A stretch of DNA of 64,000 nt from Branchiostoma floridae (taxonomy: Eukaryota; Chordata; Leptocardii; Amphioxiformes; Branchiostomatidae), in contig NC_049988.1 of assembly GCF_000003815.2 (NCBI RefSeq), forward strand, positions 1,844,678 through 1,908,677. Direction: 5' to 3'. This document shows, one piece after another, positions 11,092 through 24,056 of the stretch. Made by a program: the position numbers and the translations under genes. Within the stretch, counting starts at the first letter, position 1. The number at the start of each line of letters is the position of its first letter. A model generated the notes under the pieces. The model worked only from the letters and a program-made list of their open reading frames with translations. It ran no database searches and had not been told where the DNA came from.

Positions 11092-14000
11092 GTAATCTAA
11101 GACCCTTAGACTGGTTTTTCTCCTACACTAAGTTTAAAGAACACACGAGACATTAGTTTGTGTATTGAATTGAATTGATATTGAATTTCTTTATTTCAGG
11201 TATACAACACATAGAAGAAGCTATACATACATAAGAACAGAAACTATACATAACACATCTTTAAAAACTTATGGAATGAGATTTAATGAATTATTTTACT
11301 CCAAATTTATACTTGCCATTATTTGTAGTTGAAAATCCACACTTTTTAGGTTAGAATGTTTACTTTGGTTTTCAAAAATAAAATTCACCATTACATATAT
11401 ATTATTCAAACGACAACAACAACAACAAACATTTCTCTATTAGATACGGCGAAACCAGAACCTGACGGAGCCGTATGTAGCCGTGTCTGCTGCAGGGTGG
11501 CTGTCCTGGCAGTAGTGGTAACCGCTGTTACAGTCATGATGGGTATCGTTCTACTGATGTTCGTCAACGTCGGTACCAACAGAAACGAACAGGTAATGTG
11601 TTTGTTCTATTTCCCATTTTTATTGCATTCATATACCTTTAGACGATTTTGACGAATCATTTTTCCCTTGTGTGAAAATATTCTATTTGTTACTTTCCCT
11701 TATGATAATAGACCAAGCGTTAAAGAAATTGCTATGATATCAGAATATTTATCAAAAGAAGAATGTCAAAATATTTATTCTAAACTTACATTGCACCAAC
11801 ATTTAGGATCTTTAATCTAATTAAATTTAGATCCAGTTTATCTGTTTCAGTCAGTCAGTCAGTCATAGTCATACGGTGTATTACAGCCCCGTTGGGGTTA
11901 TACCGCCCCGTACGGGGTGCTATACCCTTTATTCTAGCTGAATACGAGACGGGGATGCGCCGGGTGAATTATGTAAAGAGACTCGGATTTGAGAAGAAAA
12001 ATCCTGCAATTTCTAAATTTATTTTTTGGCTAAGCACAGGAAGAAATCAAGAAATATTATTGATTTCTAAGTTCTACTACATGAACATGCTAGCTAATAC
12101 CTTAACGATTATTCCGATGTGTCTGTTCCCGGTCCCTGGGCCGCGTTAGTGAGGTTAAAACAAACTTTGCAGTCGGCCGGGGCTTGCTGACAAATACTTT
12201 ATAATCGACAATATTTTACTTTATCGTGCATGTTTAATATGTAAATATTTTGACATATACTACTATCTATTTACTGTATATCTGCTCTCATAGCGAATGC
12301 AATACAATTGAGAAGCGATAGAGAAAATCAAATTGCTTTATAAATTTGGAAGCGAGTAAAAAATATTACTTCAAAATAGTGTATAATGTATTACAAGTAA
12401 AACCAATGTGCGGGGAGTGGCAGACTAATTTGATGACTCAGTATAAGACGTAAACACATCAATGGAAATCGGTCAAATAGCCCTTGAGTATCTGGTTATT
12501 ACCTTCATACAATTGAAGGTACTGTTTTCGTTTTATGGTTAGTGACATTACAGACGTCTACAGAAATTTCCATTCTTTGCCAACCGGTATTATACTATTA
12601 TACCACTTTGCTTAAATGCTTACAAAAGATTGTAATTTAACATATATGACAATATGATCATTTTGTTTAAGCATATACTACTTTCATTTAGATGTCATAT
12701 TTTTATTTACTCCTATTTTATGACACTTATCCTACTACCACCATATGATCTTTTAAAATGCTGTACCCGAAAAGCGTGTTTGGTATGATTAAAAGTGTTT
12801 TGTTCGTTTTAATACTTCTAATGGCGACATAATTGTTTCTTTCTTATGTTTTAGTCGTGTCTGTCTGTTAACAGCATAACTCGGGAAGCCTTGGATGGAT
12901 CCTGATGATATTTAGTAGGCGGGTAGGGGTCAGGAAAATGAAGGTCAAGTTCGATAATGCCCCCCCCCCAACAGCTTGGTCTCAACCGTATTTGCAAAAT
13001 AAAACGAGAAAAATATAAATGCTTTACTTTAAAACCAAGACTGCAACCAAAAGCTTGTGCTCAGACGATCTAATTTTGCCGGTTTAGATGTCATTGTAAT
13101 AGGTTTGAATTATTTTGAATAAAGGTATATCTAAGCCACGATACTTTCTTCTTAAAAAACTAAATGAATGCCTTTCAATATGTTTCATACATTTAAAAGT
13201 GTCCGTGCGATAATCTCTTCCGTTAAAATTTCAAATACCTGTGTGATTCTTCTACTTTTATAAATATCCACAAGTATTTACAAAACGTTTCCAAATGTAA
13301 GAATTAGATTATTGCCCGCATAGAACTAAACCCCATTTTCTACCTCTGTATATTTTAAGATTTCAATGCTGGGCACTGGTGGATCTTTTGTGGTCAGCAA
13401 TCGATACATGTCACTCGAATATACTTTGGAATTCAAATGCTTTCTTTACAGCCCACAAAACTACAATAAAAGTGATAATGAAATCTATTGTTATGTCGAC
13501 GGTTTTTATTGTTTTAAAGTATTAATGAGTGTTGTTGTAGGTGTGTTGTATTTGTGTTCGATCCTTTCGCCTGTCTGTATGTATGAAGATTGTTATTCGC
13601 GATGGATGTTCGCGGGGCATTGCTATTAACAAGAAAAGCTTATGTTTCCTATTGATTATACAAATGAGGTCCTCATTTGCATATAATATATCATTTGCTC
13701 TTTTCCTCTACCTAAATAGCAATTTGTTCAAAGTATGAAAGTCTTAGCAAAGAAAGCTATTGTAGTATTGTCTCATAAATTATGTAAAAGAGACCATAAT
13801 CTACATGACTTACGCCCGCATAATCAGCTTAACGTACACGTGTTGCCAAATTTTGCAAGAATGAAATCTTCGTCAATTAACACTATAGAATTTTCTCAAT
13901 AATTACGTAAATTGGGAAAAAATTGCATTATTAATGTCTATCGCTATTTCTCAATTTTCAACTTACATATGTCATGTTTAAGTGTCCTAGTAGTTATAAG

Positions 14001-17000
14001 ATACTGTGGTTTAATAAACTGTGCTCATTATTTATGCAAATCGCCCCTTTTTTGCAAAGTCACAAAGCTGATATTTACCGAATACATATATATTTATCAC
14101 ATGCACTTAAAAAGTAGAAAAGTGGAATCTTATTCAAAAATTTTTTATGAGGCCATATATGACCGCATTTTCTCTCATCTCAAATGCCTTGCATTGTTTG
14201 AGAAAGCAAACTAAACCAAGATTGTCTGTTTGTCACATGAACAGGCTAATGGGACCATCAATGTCTTACCTCCTATAACTAGGCTATGTTTGTTTTCCTG
14301 TCATGGATATTCATGGTCTTCATTTGTAGATGAAAATATACTCCTTGGGTAGAATGTTTCATACTGCAGCAGATTGAGATATCAGTATTAAGAGTCTACG
14401 ACCAGTTCTATAGTCTTTCTTGATAACTATATCACGATGTGCAAAACAACTGATCTTTTTTATTATTAATAAGAAAAATTGTCCTCTTTAGATTTTTTTT
14501 CAATAAATGATTAGTCTTCATTGATTGATACTTATGTATCACTCAAAGTAGAATACTCGTGTACAATACATGATAAAGTGTTATACATTTCAGTGCAAAG
14601 TAAAATTTGACTTATGATATTTTCTACTATCAAAATACAATTTCAACCATGGAATAAAAAAGGGATTGGGAGTTTAAAATAGATATACGATCGAAGATCA
14701 ATTATATTTCTTTCTTTTCATTTTTACTTCTTTAGACCATACCTTACCTTGCAACTACTGTGGGTATTTTGGCTCTCAAGCAAAACCAGACTGCCGTTAT
14801 GGAACAAGGTCTTGTCCAGAAACGCAACATGACGGGTAGGTTGAGTTTACCAAAACCTTACATATAGCCTTTACAAATTTATTTTGTATCTAGAAATGCA
14901 TATGCATCATTCTGTTTCTAGGTCTGAATCTAATATGATAATTTAGAATTAAGGATTAATGACCCGACCCGAGGTGTATATGGTGTCATGACGCCTGGTC
15001 CTTTTGCTATAACCATCGAATAAAACCACCGAGTGAGCGAAGCGAACGAGGTTCTTTATGATGAACCGGCGGGCCATTAACGTTATTTTGTCATACCTGT
15101 GACGCGAAAACGTTCGATACGGGTGTTCCGGACCGGGTGATAACTTTCCGTACGGCCCGGGCTCTAAGTTGTATCACACGGGCTCAATTCGAATAAATCG
15201 AACTATTTCGAGCGGGACGAGTGTGGCACCGTCGAGAATTCGAATACCTGATTCGGACGTTAGAACATTACTGTTGCAACTCTTTTTGTTCGAGGGCACC
15301 AAATTTGTTCAACTTCTGGCGCATTTCGCATCCAAACATGGGTTTTCTCAGGTAGGTATGACATAAATAAAATACAACACGGTGTATTCCGCATCACCCT
15401 CGGTCCCAGCCCTCCCGCGGGTCGGATCACCCTCCGGCCTTCGGCCGTCGAGCGATCCTTCCCGCGGTCGGGCTAGTACCTCGGGTGACACGGAATACAC
15501 CGTGTTGCATTCTATATTTATCATATAGCCTACCAAAACTTGCAAACTCCTGTATGGCACATACTGTATGGCTTCGTACTATACGTGTGAATCCCTTCGT
15601 CGAATTTCTGAAAAGTCACATTTGTTCTTTGGCACATACATTCGTAAGGAGATTACAGATTGCATTTTGAAACCAAAATTTCCTCAGAAAATATTCGAAA
15701 CATTGCAGTCTTTGGATTTTTAGAACAGCAAAACTCATTATCAATGTCAAGAGCTGCCTCTTGCAGCCTTTACTAATCCCCTCTGTCCTAGCATATCTTT
15801 CGCTCCTTTTGATTGGTCAATGCCTGCATATTCTTTACTTTCTTGTGCGTATCGCTCATCTGATTGGTCAGAATGAATCGACACCGGCACTGGTGTCGAT
15901 TCATTCTGATCAATCAGAAGGATCGATACACACCGGCCTGGCCGGAATCTAATATGTTACGGCGTCATAACCAACGTGGAACGGGGCCTTCTGATTGTCC
16001 GCGTCGCCTGGCTATATGACAATACCACATGATATGCCTAATGAAAATTAAACGAACAGTTGCCTGTTGCACTGTCAGCAAAAGTTAATAAAATATGTAC
16101 CCCATCTGATAACTGCCACTTTAAGGATTCTCCTTTGTCTGACAGGATTTGCCTATTTAGTCTAACAGGATTTGCCTATGTCTAACAGAATTTGCCAATG
16201 TCTAACAGGCTGACAAATGAAAATCCTGGGTTTCCTTATTTGTTTTTGCTCGTCTTATGCCAATGGACCCATTTTGATTTACAGCTGTACAGTGTCCACT
16301 GCTGTCCCGTCCCATCAACGGTTTCGTGAGTGGCTCCAACTCTTACGGAGACGTGGTCAAATTCACGTGTGACCCAGGATTCATCCTTGTCGGCGCTTCT
16401 TCACTGACTTGCCTCTCTGACGGAACTTGGAATGAAAAGTCACCGACATGCATGGGTAATATGATCCAAAAAGTCCATACATATGTCCCTTTCATTTGAA
16501 TTATGTTTCTTGATAAGTATGATATGTTGAAAATGGGATAGGCTCTAATAAAAGTTCTTGTTTTTTCTGCTTTCGTTATCTTGCCAATGGATACAGCTGT
16601 ACAGTGTCCATTGCTGTCACCTCCCAGCAACGGTTCCGCGAGTGGTTCCAACTCTTGCGGAGACGTGACCAATTTCACGTGTGACCCAGGATACAAGCTT
16701 ATTGGTCCAACTTCACTGACCTGTCTGTCTGACGGAACTTGGAATGAAGAGTCACCGACATGCATGGGTAATGTATTCCAAAAAGTGTAGGAGTATGTTC
16801 AATCCGTTTGAGTTATGTAACTTCATATAATTTGTGAAAAAGCGAATCGTCTCTGACGAAAGTACCAGGTAATCTTCAATGTCTATCTGCTCATGGAATC
16901 GCGTCTTGTTTTGCATACAGCTGTACAGTGTCCATTTCTGTCCCACCCCATCAACGGTTTTGTGAGTGGTTCCAACTTTTACGGCGACATGTCCAACTTC

Positions 17001-20000
17001 ACATGTGACCCAGGATACAATCTTATTGGCGCTTCTTCACTGACCTGCCTGTCTGACGGAACTTGGAGCGTTCGGCCACCGATATGTGTTGGTTAGTAAA
17101 TAATTAAAAAATGAAAGAAACATCCTTGAGTAATTATTATAGATTGAGTCAATTTCATTCGCTTATTTCTACCCTAGTTTGCTCGCTGTGTTGCAACTAA
17201 ATAACTTCTAAGTAATCTACATCTAAGTAATCTTTTCCCAATATGTTGAGTTCAAGATACACTATGTAAGATTCGGGCCCCCAAAAAACAAAGACAACAG
17301 ACCAGAAACGTCATCTGAGTGACAAGTATGACCACATAGCTTTTTTGTTGCTCCGTATCCCTGGTGTTTGTGAACTATACAAAACAAGGTACACGAGGTC
17401 CACCGTGTGAGAAACACAATCTCACATTAACTCTTGTTTATAATAACAATTTGCTGGCCACCGGTACAATAATAATATTCTTCTGTGCAAATTCTTAGCT
17501 TTTTACTTTGAGATAGGATAAAGCTATGAACTCGATATATTTCAAGAGATACAAACAAGATGGGGGTCATGTTTTTTGCAAAACTGCAGAAAATAATGAA
17601 AATTTTTGGGTTCACCGAAACTATAATGGTAAAACTGTCAAAAGGCACCTCACTCTACAGGATGACCACGGCGGTCGGTTGCTAGGGGGTTCTTTCCCGT
17701 TGCTATGCGCGTTCGACAGAATATCTGGTTACTGGAGGCCTACAATTGGCTACCCGTAAAATATTTGAAAATAAACAAAATGTTTTGAAAAGGAAAATGT
17801 TTTCACGATTAAATTAAATAAGTAATTTTACATGCTCTGAATCTTGTAGTTTGAATTTAGATAGCTGTTTTGTTTCGATGTTGCTTAAAAAGACGACCAT
17901 TTTCTGTTTTCAGGAAGGCTTTTAATTTGACCAAACTCTTCATAAGATTGGCCGCATGTGCCATCGAAAATTCCCCATTTTTATATTTTTCGTCATCTAT
18001 GAGAAAAATTAAACTTTCTGTTTTTGGGGGGATTTTTTTGAGTTTTTTTTATTTCAAGTAAAGTTACAGTCGAAAATTTGCAAACATTTGAACAATGCAT
18101 TTTTCGCACTTAATTACGAATAATTCAAAATTGAAGGCATTTTCTTAAAATCCCCCAAAAAACAGGGATCTCGGGAAAAACCATTGCGGTCATTTTGAGC
18201 CGTCAATGAGTTAATTTGGACTTTCCTTGGTCGCGATCTTAAACGATATTGCACTCATGTCATGCCGCACGGATAGCGCGAGGGTGTAATTGATACCGGT
18301 GTAAACAACACTTATGATATTCAAGGTCACGAACATAAACGCCAGTAGCTTCGTTAAATACTACATGTCCAAAGCAAAGTGATAGCATGGATGTACTGTC
18401 CAGAAAATTGTTTATATTGGTGAAAAACTATCTTTTGGGGCTGATTCAAGGCAGTTAGGGGAAAAAAGGCCAGACAGCAGTGTTTACAGGCAACGACCGT
18501 AGATGACCCCAAATAGAACACGGGCTCGGTTTGAATTACGTCAGATCGAACATCGTGGAACAAGGTTCGAATTCGGCTGGACATGGGAGGTTTTGAGCCC
18601 GTATTTGACCACCGTGCATTGCAGTGAGTGGTTTTAATGTCTTCTCAACACACAGAGCAGACAACAGAGGAGGTGCCTAAAATATAAGTTTCTCGACTGA
18701 GTTATCAAATTTCACAACCCCTTGACATATGTCAGGGTAAAAGTAAATCATTTGCTGTGGGGAACGATGACCAAAGAATTAACTAAACTGAGAACAAAAG
18801 CAAAATTATAAGGAGTCTAACAGCAAAATGTCTGTAGCCATGATTGTCTATTGCGTGTTGATTGTGACTAATCGTTACTTAATGCATTTTTTCATGATAG
18901 GTCCTAAGAAGTGGCGTGATGACGGGCGTTGCGGGCAGGGCTACCCTGCTGAAGACGGTAACCCTTCTGAATGCGACCCTTACGGGGCATCCCCGTGCTG
19001 CTCTCCGGTAAACTGGTGCGGCAACACTGCAGACCACTGTAACTGTCCGACTTGTGTCAACTACAACAAAGGTACATAACTGGTACTGGAACATGCAAAA
19101 CATTGCTTTGTCATCAGAGATGATTAAGACATTGAATGTACATGCCAAAAAGATACCATGTGAAAACTAGAGTTTGGCGACCTCATACCTCCATGAAAAT
19201 TGAGAGCTTTCGTAAATTTCATGCAATTGACTAACACATTAACATAATTTATACATGGTGTTGTTCATTATTGAATAACGTACACATGTCACAATTATAA
19301 AATTCCCATTATCAATCATAAAGATTTTGCGATTTTTCAATAAATTATGCAAATAAGTTCCTCATTACCATATTTGGTATCTACTTACATTCCACCTATC
19401 ATAATTAACATGTGTTACATTTATTGAAGTCAAGTTATTAAAACAATGGAATTATACAATTCCCTCATTAATAATGCAAATTAAGTCCTCATTTGCATAA
19501 CATGTATATCATTATGAAAATCTTTGCCTAAGATACCTGCATGCCCAAAATGGAGGCAATCCGTTGTTCCTTTCTGCAGTTATCCTCTTTGGAGTGTCTT
19601 GACAAAAACGCCCCTGCAGTTCCACAATTAAATGTTAGAGGGCTGAAACTTGCTCCACTTTGTCATGGCACTAAAAGCTATCTACCACCTAAATGTCAAG
19701 ACCATAGCATGTCTGAAACAAGAGATACATTGAAAAAACTGCTATGATATAATATTCTCATTTATTATGCAAATGTACTCCAATTTTGCATAATAGGTAT
19801 CTTATCTTGTACAACATTGTCTAAGGTACCTACATACTAAAAATCATAAAAATTCGTTGTTCCCTTCTTGAGTTATCGTCTTCAGAAGTTTTTGACAAAA
19901 ATGCCCCTGCTATCCCAAAATTAGACGCTAGGAGGACCAAACTTATGTCAGTTCTTCCTGAGCACAAGAGCTATCTAATACTTAAAAATCGTGGCCATAG

Positions 20001-20158
20001 CTTATTCAGAACACCGAGATAGCAAAACCAGAAGTTGCGCTGCAGTACCAAGTGAAGCCGCTAGGGGGCCCAAAATCTAATCATTTCCAGCTTTCATCAC
20101 ACACTACCAACACACCAAGTATGAAACCAATCAACCCAGCCGTTCTTGAGTTATTTTG

Positions 20159-20201
<43 letters not shown>

Positions 20202-22010
20202 ACAAAGACACACAAACGCGGGGTAAAATATAACCTCCATGACATTTCATGGAGGTAAAAACGTCTGAATTTCGATATCGCACCCTATACTGTTATGATT
20301 ATCAACAAGGTATGTTAATAATGAGGGAATATTTGCCATGTAGTTCGCTTAATCGAGCCCTTCCCAGGCACTGGGGACGTCTAATTAGCGAAGAGTTTGC
20401 GCTGGGGTAATCAGGTGCCGGGGTCAACAACCCGTGATGCTGGTCCTAGACAGGATAAAGGTACTATTGTGCGATACCTGTAAGGAATGACACCGTACAT
20501 TTAGAACTAGAAGTAGATATGGTTAGGTCTAACTTTGCCTTGTGTGCTGTATATTACAGTTACATTTTCTTCACTATGAATTTTACCAACACAGATTAGA
20601 GAGTATAGTGTAGATGTATAGGGGAATGCTGCCACCACCAAGGCTACAAATGACAGCTACAAATTGCAGACTGTACATCACAAACAAGAACAGATACTGT
20701 AGTTCTCCTATCACATACAGCATATAACTTGATCAATAAATCTGGTTAATAAGTCCCATCAGCCTATGCTATTGCAGGGCTCGAAATACTTTTTTCTGCA
20801 TACCTGCACTGGTGCAGGTAGCATTGAAAATTACCTGCACCAGACAAATCTTACCTGCGCAACTCTGAAGTTAGGAAGTATGGATCATACTGAAATTATT
20901 CAGGAACCATTCTTTTATACTTTATAGGTTGTAACAATCAACGCAGCTAATAACAATCCAGTTGCACCTACATCATAGGATATTTATGTATAAAACATAG
21001 CACATGGACCAGTGCAGGTTAGGTGCAGGTAGACACCAGAAATACCTGCACAGCTCCAATTTTACCTGCACTAAAATGCATATGCAGGTGGTATTTCCAG
21101 TCCTGTAATGGTAGCTCTTACCTCTCTTGTGCACACCGAACTGAGTTTTCTGTGCAGATATTTCTGATGTCTACCTGCACAATACAACAAGGCAACAATA
21201 CTTCCATAATGTAGGAATAATGTTTATTAAACTTAGGAATTAAAATTGGAAGGGTTCGCTTAAAAGGCTGGGCTGTCTACCAGGCCTGGCTACCTTGCCT
21301 GGCTACCTGTCATGGCTATCACGTCAGGCTACTCAGATCCCCCCATTCCTAGCCCCATCATATGGCACTCAGCCAAATTAGCTGATTGACAGGCATAGTA
21401 ATTGCTAATCTCCAACCCTGCCAGAGACCTGAGGTTGGCCTGCCCTGTGACCACTGGCTGGGCCCTTCGGGAATGTGCCTGGGAGGCTTTCCTTGCAATG
21501 TCAGGAACACAAGTACCAGCACTGCGTGTAATTACTAGCTTTCAATTTTCAGACCAGTCTAGTACATATACTAGTAATGCCATATAGCTGGAGTAACAAG
21601 AAAACCTTACCGTTATAAAGTCTTTTTACAAAATAAGAGGAGAGTAATACGACGTGTGACGTTACCCGGCAGAAATAGCGCGCGTCTATTGGTTTTCGCT
21701 AGGCCGCGGCTGATATCAAAATGACCTCCCCCCCCCCCCCCAGCTAGCCGACAATGAAAATCCTTTTCCATCTATTCCATGTGCAAAACCATGAAAACGT
21801 TAAAAAATGAAGCTCTCTAAAAGACATCACACCTTGAACCATTAAAATAACGGTACAACGCTTTCTTTCACTTCCCCAGCGGACTGCCATTTCCCGTTCG
21901 TGTACAAGAAGAAGACCTACCACTCCTGCACCAAGGTGGACTGGGATAAAGAATGGTGCGCCACAACTGCTGTGTATAAGTACGACCATCAGTGGAAGAA
22001 TTGCAAGTAA
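10845..22010 (+). CDS. Type II receptor: 3 sushi + hevein-like + fibronectin type II
   Basis: Eight exons: 10845-11091, 11444-11592, 14736-14835, 16285-16455, 16597-16767, 16921-17091, 18901-19071 and 21880-22010. Every junction has AG/GT and matching phase (1,0,1,1,1,1,1), so the model is internally consistent from ATG to TAA. There is no signal peptide. Exon 1 is cytoplasmic, with MYEQAQ and NVYQEPEP. Exon 2 holds one membrane span. Exon 3 is a short Gln/Asn/Met-rich stalk. Exons 4-6 are CCP/sushi domains, exon 7 has the hevein spacing CC-x5-C-x6-C, and exon 8 is one fibronectin type II module. Known family roles: sushi for protein binding, hevein for chitin/GlcNAc, FN2 for collagen or glycan. 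A surface recognition receptor is the inferred role. The start could lie further upstream if a 5' exon exists: the frame is open to 10821 and an acceptor-like 'gtacag' precedes the ATG. Confidence 0.8.
11444..11592 (+). CDS. Exon 2: membrane span
   Basis: The acceptor is CTCTATTAG and the donor GAACAG|GTAATG. Phase goes from 1 to 0. It encodes a Cys/Arg segment and then AVLAVVVTAVTVMMGIVLLM. Same phase pattern as the membrane exon at 448-587. Confidence 0.75.
11593..14735 (+). other. Intron 2 with repeat debris
   Basis: AT-rich intron. It holds a copy of the GT-head repeat's core near 12855-12975 ('taactcgggaagccttggat' to a C run) and many short octamer-like segments. No supported gene. Confidence 0.5.
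14736..14835 (+). CDS. Exon 3: short stalk
   Basis: The acceptor is CTTCTTTAG and the donor ACGG|GTAGG. Phase goes from 0 to 1. The phase-consistent reading contains LKQNQTAVMEQGLVQKRNMT, a glycosylatable helical stalk. Confidence 0.6.
14953..16022. mobile_element. About 1-kb dispersed element, copy 1, carrying a nested MITE
   Basis: The ends ('cccgaggtgtatatggtg' ... 'cgcctggctatatga') and much of the body match 34872-35432, which lacks the middle. Part of the body recurs inverted at 57303-57700. A 16-bp perfect inverted repeat (agaatgaatcgacacc) lies at 15870-15907. Confidence 0.65.
15371..15513. mobile_element. GC-rich inverted-repeat MITE (copy 1)
   Basis: It starts with 'aatacaacacggtgtattcc' and ends with its near-complement 'ggaatacaccgtgttgcatt'. 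The interior is GC-rich with 'cccgcgggtcggat'. A second copy in the other orientation is at 57303-57442. Confidence 0.7.
16285..16455 (+). CDS. Exon 4: sushi domain 1
   Basis: 171 bp, phase 1-1. Four cysteines in sushi order (QCP, FTCDPG, LTCLSDGTW, PTC). Confidence 0.85.
16597..16767 (+). CDS. Exon 5: sushi domain 2
   Basis: 171 bp, phase 1-1. The protein is very close to exon 4, a recent tandem exon duplication. Confidence 0.85.
16921..17091 (+). CDS. Exon 6: sushi domain 3
   Basis: 171 bp, phase 1-1, with the same four-cysteine plan and SSLTCLSDGTW core. Confidence 0.85.
17092..18900 (+). other. Intron 6
   Basis: No exon supported. Short open frames here lack splice context and domain content. 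Confidence 0.4.
18901..19071 (+). CDS. Exon 7: hevein-like (chitin-binding type 1-like) domain
   Basis: 171 bp, phase 1-1. Eight cysteines. The core CCSPVNWCGNTADHC has the hevein spacing CC-x5-C-x6-C, including the conserved Ser, Trp-Cys-Gly and Thr. A WRDD..CG.GYPAE.G.P.EC lead-in precedes it. Confidence 0.8.
19160..20240. repeat. Inverted copy of the GT-head/octamer repeat family
   Basis: Reverse orientation of the 8440-9430 family. It ends in a (CA)n microsatellite at 20162-20213 with 'gctagggggcccaaa' before it. Confidence 0.65.
20775..21105. mobile_element. hAT-like non-autonomous element, copy 1
   Basis: The ends CAGGGCTCGAAATAC and GTATTTCCAGTCCTG are inverted repeats with two mismatches, and CAGGG ends are typical of hAT elements. 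The interior has many ACCTGCAC motifs. I see no clean 8-bp target duplication. A second copy starts at 63051. Confidence 0.5.
21880..22010 (+). CDS. Exon 8: fibronectin type II domain and stop
   Basis: Acceptor CTTCCCCAG, phase 1. It encodes C-HFPFVY...SC...WCATT...YD..W..C, the canonical FN2 pattern with four cysteines, and ends with K-stop right after the last cysteine. Confidence 0.9.
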
Positions 22011-22819
22011 AGTATGATGAACAACATATCTTAGCATTATCTGTTAGGCTCCGTATTAGCCAAAGCCAGGCTCCATATAGACAAAACATTAACGATGTTG
22101 TGCCTGATGCAAGTCCAGAGCATTTAATTGTTTTCTGTAATTTTGTAGCTCACACCTTAATGTTGTGTTATAACAGTGGGAGACTTATAATATCTTAGCA
22201 AAAATCTGTTAGACTTCATACAGACATTAACAGTCTTGGGTGTTATGAAGTACTACTTTTTTTGTTTTCTATGATTGTATAGCTTGTACCCTGATGTTGT
22301 GTTAAAACATTGCAAAACTCGCTGCAGTGTTGGGGATTGTCGCTAGTGGCGAGTAAATTCTAAGGCTCTATGTTCACATTATAACATTGACATGTAATTT
22401 CTTGAAACCCGTCTCATCGAACAACCTGTAACTATTTACATGTTAGTTTGACAATGCACCAGTATAGCAAAGCCTGGAAAATGTATAATGCTGTTACTGT
22501 AAAGAAAAATTTAGGAGTGGAAATAAGGTTTAATTTCTACGCTGCAAAAGTGTTTAAAAGGGTTTTGTAAAATTTTCTATATGTTATCCTATGTTTCACA
22601 GGGATGCATTTTGGGACAAATGAAAATATTCGAGGCCTTTAATGGTCAGAGTTAGAAGGGAAGAAATGTTTGCAACAATATTTTTGTATACATCTAATGA
22701 TAACTTTGTAAAAGTTTGGTGAAATTGAGTCATTAAATTTACTGACCAGTGTGAAGCTGGACCTATTCAACTTTATGTTGTAAGCCGTATATATGCTACG
22801 TAACTTTTGTGCTAATCGT
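22011..22819. other. 3' flank of the receptor gene
   Basis: AT-rich, no gene seen. No standout AATAAA close to the stop codon. Confidence 0.3.
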
Positions 22820-22823
22820 TTAA

Positions 22824-23654
22824 CCCTCAAACACCCGAGTGGGGTCCGTTTGGACCCCAGGCGTACATTTTGAAGTGCCATTTGAACATTTTTAATCTGT
22901 AGAAAAAATCCTTCCGTGACTTTGTCAGTCAATATGTCTTATACCTTCTCCTAAGTTTTCGCAAAGATTGGTACAATTATGTGGAAATTATAAAGAAAGT
23001 TTGTGTTCAGTCCCTCTGGGGTCCAAACGGGGACCCCAGCAAAAATGTGCAGTTTTTAAAACAAACTTTGGAGGCTAACTCCTTAACCACTTATAGTATG
23101 ACTACTAAACTTTCAGACAATAATAAGAATGTAACCTTTAATCCTCACAAAAATTTCTGTGTCATCAACATGTAATGTGACGACATTATGACGTCATTTA
23201 CCTAATCAGGGCGGCCATCTTGGATTTTGACCAATGACGTCATGAAATTAGCATAAATTAAAAATTTTAAGTCATGAAAATTACATTGAATTTCATAGAA
23301 TTTAAATGTTGTCAGAAAACAGGTGTAGTTAACCAAGAAAACCTTGTTTAAATTGAAATTGTCAAATTTTGGCAAAAATATGCCTGTTAGAATATGGTTG
23401 CCATGGCAACCCCAAAAATGATAACTTACTTTATTGGCCAAAAACATTTGCAAACAATATTTTTTGATAAATTATGACTTGGAATTAGCAACACATTAAC
23501 ATCTCAATATCTTCCTCTTACATTGACGAAGCAATGTATATACAATGATCGGCGATATGAAATGGTACTGAGATTTTATGAACAAAACATTTTGGGGTCC
23601 GTTTGGACCCCACTCGGTCATTTTAGTCGTAAAAAAAGGTCGGGTGCTTGAGGG
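22824..23654. mobile_element. piggyBac-type non-autonomous element
   Basis: Flanked by TTAA at 22820-22823 and 23655-23658. The termini CCCTCAAACACCCGA and TCGGGTGCTTGAGGG are inverted repeats with one mismatch. Near both ends lies 'ggggtccgtttggacccc', itself palindromic. TTAA target plus CCC termini are the piggyBac signature; no transposase is encoded. Confidence 0.8.
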
Positions 23655-24056
23655 TTAATATATATATATGTCAATCTATCCTTTTAATTTAGGCTTATTT
23701 TATTACTGAATTGATTTATGCCGACGTATTTCACTTGGCACATAATTGGTAGTTCACTTTTTTATGAGTGGCTGTTTTATATTGATTATAAGACTTTAAA
23801 CTTGCAGCCATCCTCGCACAATTCCAATCGTTATTTATCATTATGTTATCAATTGTAATCACTTTCTTTTGAAAATAAACAATAAACAATGCCTTTAAAC
23901 CTTACGTGACGTGTGCTAATGGATATACTGGATTTTATGTATACTTTATCAATTTTGTCTGTCGTAAGCTTAAGGTAATGAATTTGAATAAGAATATGGG
24001 GAAAAAATTCATAATGTTTACAAAGTTTCAGAGGCTAAGTCCTTTTATCTACCACG

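Noticed and set aside
11892-12149. 85-codon plus-strand frame
   Set aside because: It lies inside an intron of a phase-consistent gene and has no domain, start context or splice evidence.
14736-14838. Cysteine-rich reading of stalk exon 3 in another frame (DHTLPCNYCGYFGSQ...)
   Set aside because: It looks domain-like, but would start in phase 1 and end in phase 2, clashing with both neighbours, whereas the chosen frame fits both.
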